Shown here: piece after piece, positions 61,763 through 64,000 of the stretch
Layout of the letters: every line of letters starts with the position of its first letter
How positions within the stretch are numbered: position 1 is the first letter of the stretch
DNA from: Asticcacaulis sp. AC460
GTDB taxonomy: Bacteria > Pseudomonadota > Alphaproteobacteria > Caulobacterales > Caulobacteraceae
Reading direction: 5' to 3'
Length of the DNA: 64,000 bases
Assembly (NCBI RefSeq): GCF_000495795.1
Contig: NZ_AWGD01000038.1
Location: forward strand, 52,608 to 116,607
Notes under the pieces: model-generated
Databases searched by the model: none
What the model was told of the DNA's origin: nothing
The model's input: only the letters and a program-made list of their open reading frames with translations
Made by a program: the position numbers and the translations under genes

Positions 61763-61825
61763 GCGGGCTTGCCTTGACCGGGATTTCGTGAAAGCGTCTC
61801 GCGGCTGCAGCAGAAGAGGGGCCCC

Positions 61826-62740
61826 GTGGCAAGTTCGCGTACCAGAAGCACATGGGCCTTGCTGACGGCGCCGCTGGTATGGGTATTTGTCTATGCCGGC
61901 GTATGGATTGCCGGCCGGATCGCGAGCCTCTTCGGGCTGAACGCTGCCATGAACGGGCGCTGGCAGGATGCCGTGGTGGCCCTGTTTGCTTCCTTACCCG
62001 TTCTGGGCTGTCTGTGGCTGTGGCTGCGCTTTTATGAGAAGCGCCCGCTGCGCGATATCGGCCTGGCCGGACCGGCGCGGCGGGAACTGCTGCGCGGTTT
62101 CCTGATGGGATGCCTCTTGGTGGCCGGTGTGGCCGCCGTGGGCCTGCTGATCGGCGTCTACAGTTTCGCCGGCCTGGGCGCCCTGCAGGGATTCGATATG
62201 GTCTGGCTGACGGCGGCTATCCTTGTGATTGCCGGCACCTTCGTCCAGGCCACGGTGACCGAAGCCCTGTGGCGGGGCTGGATGCTGCAGACCTGTGCTC
62301 TGCAGTGGGGGGCGATTCCGGCATTGGTGTTCAATGTCGCCGCCGGGCTGATCATCCAGGGTGGCAACCTGCTGCAATCACCCGAGCACCTGCTGGGGGG
62401 GATCAACCTGGCCCTGATGGCCGGCTTCCTCAGCCTGAAGGCGCTGCGCGACGGCAGTTTGTGGGGCGTGTGCGGCGTGCATGCCGGCTGGAACCTGATG
62501 ATGGGGCTTGGGCTGGGGCTGGGCATCGACGGTGGCCGGACAGGGGTGACGCCGCTGCTGGCGCATATTGTGCCCAATGGCGATGCGCCGGCCTTCCTGC
62601 ATGGCAGTTGGTACGGACCGGATGCCGGTCTGTTGATGACGGTCGCCGCCGTGGCCGCTATCGCCTGGACCCTGCGCCGACCGCGCCAGCCGCAGGCCGT
62701 CCGCCAGGATGACCACGACACGGTCGACGACTATCATTGA
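61826..62740 (+). CDS. CPBP-family intramembrane protein, copy 1 (altered active site)
   Basis: 304 residues from a GTG with AGAGGGG upstream; about seven membrane helices. The region matching the first CPBP/Abi motif EExxxRG reads VTEALWRGW: the second Glu and the Arg are kept but the first Glu is Thr. The third motif CGVHAGWN (HxxxN) is intact. CPBP proteins are CAAX-type or MEROPS M79 intramembrane proteases, and in bacteria many have unknown targets. The change may lower or abolish protease activity. A paralogue with the normal motif follows 70 bases downstream. Confidence 0.78.
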   Translation: MASSRTRSTWALLTAPLVWVFVYAGVWIAGRIASLFGLNAAMNGRWQDAVVALFASLPVLGCLWLWLRFYEKRPLRDIGLAGPARRELLRGFLMGCLLVAGVAAVGLLIGVYSFAGLGALQGFDMVWLTAAILVIAGTFVQATVTEALWRGWMLQTCALQWGAIPALVFNVAAGLIIQGGNLLQSPEHLLGGINLALMAGFLSLKALRDGSLWGVCGVHAGWNLMMGLGLGLGIDGGRTGVTPLLAHIVPNGDAPAFLHGSWYGPDAGLLMTVAAVAAIAWTLRRPRQPQAVRQDDHDTVDDYH

Positions 62741-62810
62741 GGTTTAGGCACTGAAGCTTGCCAGGCTCCGGTTTCTATGGAAACCTCCTCTCTATATCAG
62801 GGAGGGCGAC

Positions 62811-63761
62811 ATGGCCGGGATTGAACTCTACGCACCGCGGACCGAGCGTCATCGCCGCACGTGGACCGCGGCGGCCATCGTGCTGACCCTGGCCTTCATT
62901 ATCCTGGGACAGGTGCCGGCCGGGATCGCCCTGATGGCGGCGGGGATACCGCTGCAGCCGGGCGTCAGTTGGACTGGTGACACCCTGTTGCTCAGCATCT
63001 TCGGCTGCAGCGCGCTTCTGTTCTTTCTATGGGTCTGGGTGTTCGAACGGCGGGGCCTGGCGACGATCGGCTTTAACAGCGACTTTCTGAAACGGTATGT
63101 TCGCGGCCTGGCGCTGGGGTTGGCCTTTTCCGGCGCGGTCATCGGAGGGATTTTCGCGCTGGGTGGCTATCGTATTGAGAATGCCGGTTTCTGGGCGGCG
63201 CCGTCGCTGAGCCTGTTCATCCCGATCGTGGCCATTTTCCTCGGCTTCGTCATTCAGGGGGCGACCGAAGAGATCGCCATGCGCGGTTACCTGATGCAGA
63301 TCATTGCCTCGCGCCACGGCATGTATTGGGGCGTCGGGGTTACGACCTTCCTGTTCTCAGGCCTGCATGCCCTGAACCTGAAGCCGTCCAATGAACTGTA
63401 TATGGGCCTGGCCAATATCGTTCTGGTCGGCATCTTCTTCGGGCTGTACGCGATCAAGGAACGCTCCCTGTGGGGCGTGTGCGCCTGGCACACGGCGTGG
63501 AACTGGTTCCTAGGCGTCGGTTTCGGCGTCGAGGTCAGCGGCCAGCACTTGGATGCCAAGCCGATCGTCGTCGATCTCATGCAGACCGATGTGCCGTGGT
63601 GGATCACCGGCGGCGCCTTCGGCCCGGAAGGCAGCGTGATTACCACGGCCGTTCTGTTGGCCGGCATTGCCTGGCAGGTATCGCAAGGGGCGCTGAAACA
63701 GGGCCAGGGCTTTGCGACGCCAACCTATCTGGAAGGCGATGAAACGGCCCAAAAGTTCTGA
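62811..63761 (+). CDS. CPBP-family intramembrane protease, copy 2
   Basis: 316 residues, about eight membrane helices. Motif 1 is IQGATEEIAMRGYLMQ (EExxxRG intact), motif 2 FLFSGLHALNL (FxxxH) and motif 3 CAWHTAWNW (HxxxN), so all catalytic residues of a CPBP intramembrane metalloprotease are present. It shares the same order of helices and the loop SLWGVC before motif 3 with copy 1, and the two are tandem duplicates. RBS GGAGGGCGAC precedes the ATG. The target is unknown. Confidence 0.82.
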   Translation: MAGIELYAPRTERHRRTWTAAAIVLTLAFIILGQVPAGIALMAAGIPLQPGVSWTGDTLLLSIFGCSALLFFLWVWVFERRGLATIGFNSDFLKRYVRGLALGLAFSGAVIGGIFALGGYRIENAGFWAAPSLSLFIPIVAIFLGFVIQGATEEIAMRGYLMQIIASRHGMYWGVGVTTFLFSGLHALNLKPSNELYMGLANIVLVGIFFGLYAIKERSLWGVCAWHTAWNWFLGVGFGVEVSGQHLDAKPIVVDLMQTDVPWWITGGAFGPEGSVITTAVLLAGIAWQVSQGALKQGQGFATPTYLEGDETAQKF

Positions 63762-63805
63762 AATCGGCCGTAACGAAATTATCTCAAAAAAGCGTAAAAT
63801 CGTTG

Positions 63806-63834
63806 TTGACTTGGGGGAGGCCCCCGCCTAAAAG
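63806..63834 (+). promoter_or_regulatory. Sigma-70 promoter, probable rrn P1
   Basis: TTGACT and TAAAAG are separated by 17 bases. The spacer contains GGGGGAGGCCCCC, a GC-rich palindrome. It precedes a second, stronger promoter. Confidence 0.5.
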
Positions 63835-63908
63835 CGCGTCTCCCGACGAGGCGGCCCCGGCCGCTCCCAAGGGTTCCGAAGAAAAGAAAATCTTTTTAAA
63901 AGAATTGC

Positions 63909-63936
63909 TTGACACGGAAATTTAATGCGGTATAAG
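63909..63936 (+). promoter_or_regulatory. Strong sigma-70 promoter, probable rrn P2
   Basis: TTGACA and TATAAG with a 16-base spacer, preceded by an A/T-rich UP-like tract (AAAAGAAAATCTTTTTAAAA) and followed by GCGCCGCTCTC. This resembles the promoter of alphaproteobacterial ribosomal RNA operons, whose 16S gene would lie beyond the window end. No RNA gene is seen in the last 60 bases. Confidence 0.65.
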
Positions 63937-64000
63937 CGCCGCTCTCTTCGATAACGAGATAAAGTTGTCGCCCCGGCCGGTTCGGCTGGACGGGGAATAA

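Overview
The window is a high-GC, gene-dense chromosomal segment of an alphaproteobacterium, most likely of the family Caulobacteraceae (an Asticcacaulis/Caulobacter-like organism). This rests on the recA-alaS-...-icd neighbourhood, an alphaproteobacterial LexA box (GAAC-N7-GAAC) before recA, a GTTAGCGCTAAC operator of the caulobacterial LacI/XylR kind, a bufferin (bufABC) operon, DUF2939/DUF3667/DUF1579 genes and many short signal-peptide proteins. The assignment is inferred from gene content; no rRNA is present to confirm it.

Layout. 1-248 is the end of a VirB11-type ATPase. 0.4-12.8 kb holds a lipoprotein-type intradiol dioxygenase, two tandem PPP phosphatases, a PMT-type glycosyltransferase, a globin, a Tyr-rich glycine-zipper protein, DctA, a PL14-like polysaccharide lyase, NnrD, a DUF3667 protein and MsrA. 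12.9-13.8 kb is a tRNA-Ser with an inverted copy of its 3' end beside a FitAB (VapBC) toxin-antitoxin pair. 14-18.2 kb holds a large RTX-repeat secreted protein, a GGDEF-EAL protein and a gap with C-rich hairpins that may be a small RNA. 18.2-26 kb holds two paralogous von Willebrand A proteins around a CE15 glucuronoyl esterase, then a hybrid histidine kinase behind a 25-bp perfect palindrome. 26-33.8 kb holds a DUF559 gene enclosed by palindromic repeats, an M3 peptidase, a KaiC-like ATPase overlapping a hybrid kinase, and a cold-shock gene.

34.6-36.8 kb is a clearly AT-rich two-gene island (RloA-like ATPase plus RloB-like protein, AbiL-type organisation) inserted between mgtC and typA; it is the best candidate for an acquired phage-defence system. 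36.9-48.4 kb is core: typA, gntP, recA, alaS, an SDR, and a GDT1-type manganese exporter preceded by a yybP-ykoY (Mn2+) riboswitch. 48.5-53 kb is a cluster of three CE2-type SGNH esterases with a zinc metallopeptidase; together with CE15 and PL14-like enzymes it points to a plant-polysaccharide (xylan-like) degrader. 54-57.9 kb has icd and a chemotaxis receptor. 58-61 kb has an ArsR/SRPBCC pair and the bufABC copper-bufferin operon with an ECF sigma-F-like promoter. 61-63.8 kb has a TrmJ-type methyltransferase and two tandem CPBP proteins. The window ends in two strong tandem sigma-70 promoters that look like the start of an rRNA operon.

Two dispersed repeat families occupy gaps: an approximately 80-nt palindromic unit (five clear copies, one short variant) and a longer element with 35-38-nt imperfect terminal inverted repeats (two copies). 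No CRISPR array and no insertion sequence were seen. Start codons were chosen by ribosome-binding site, signal peptide and overlap; several open frames are longer than the gene given.
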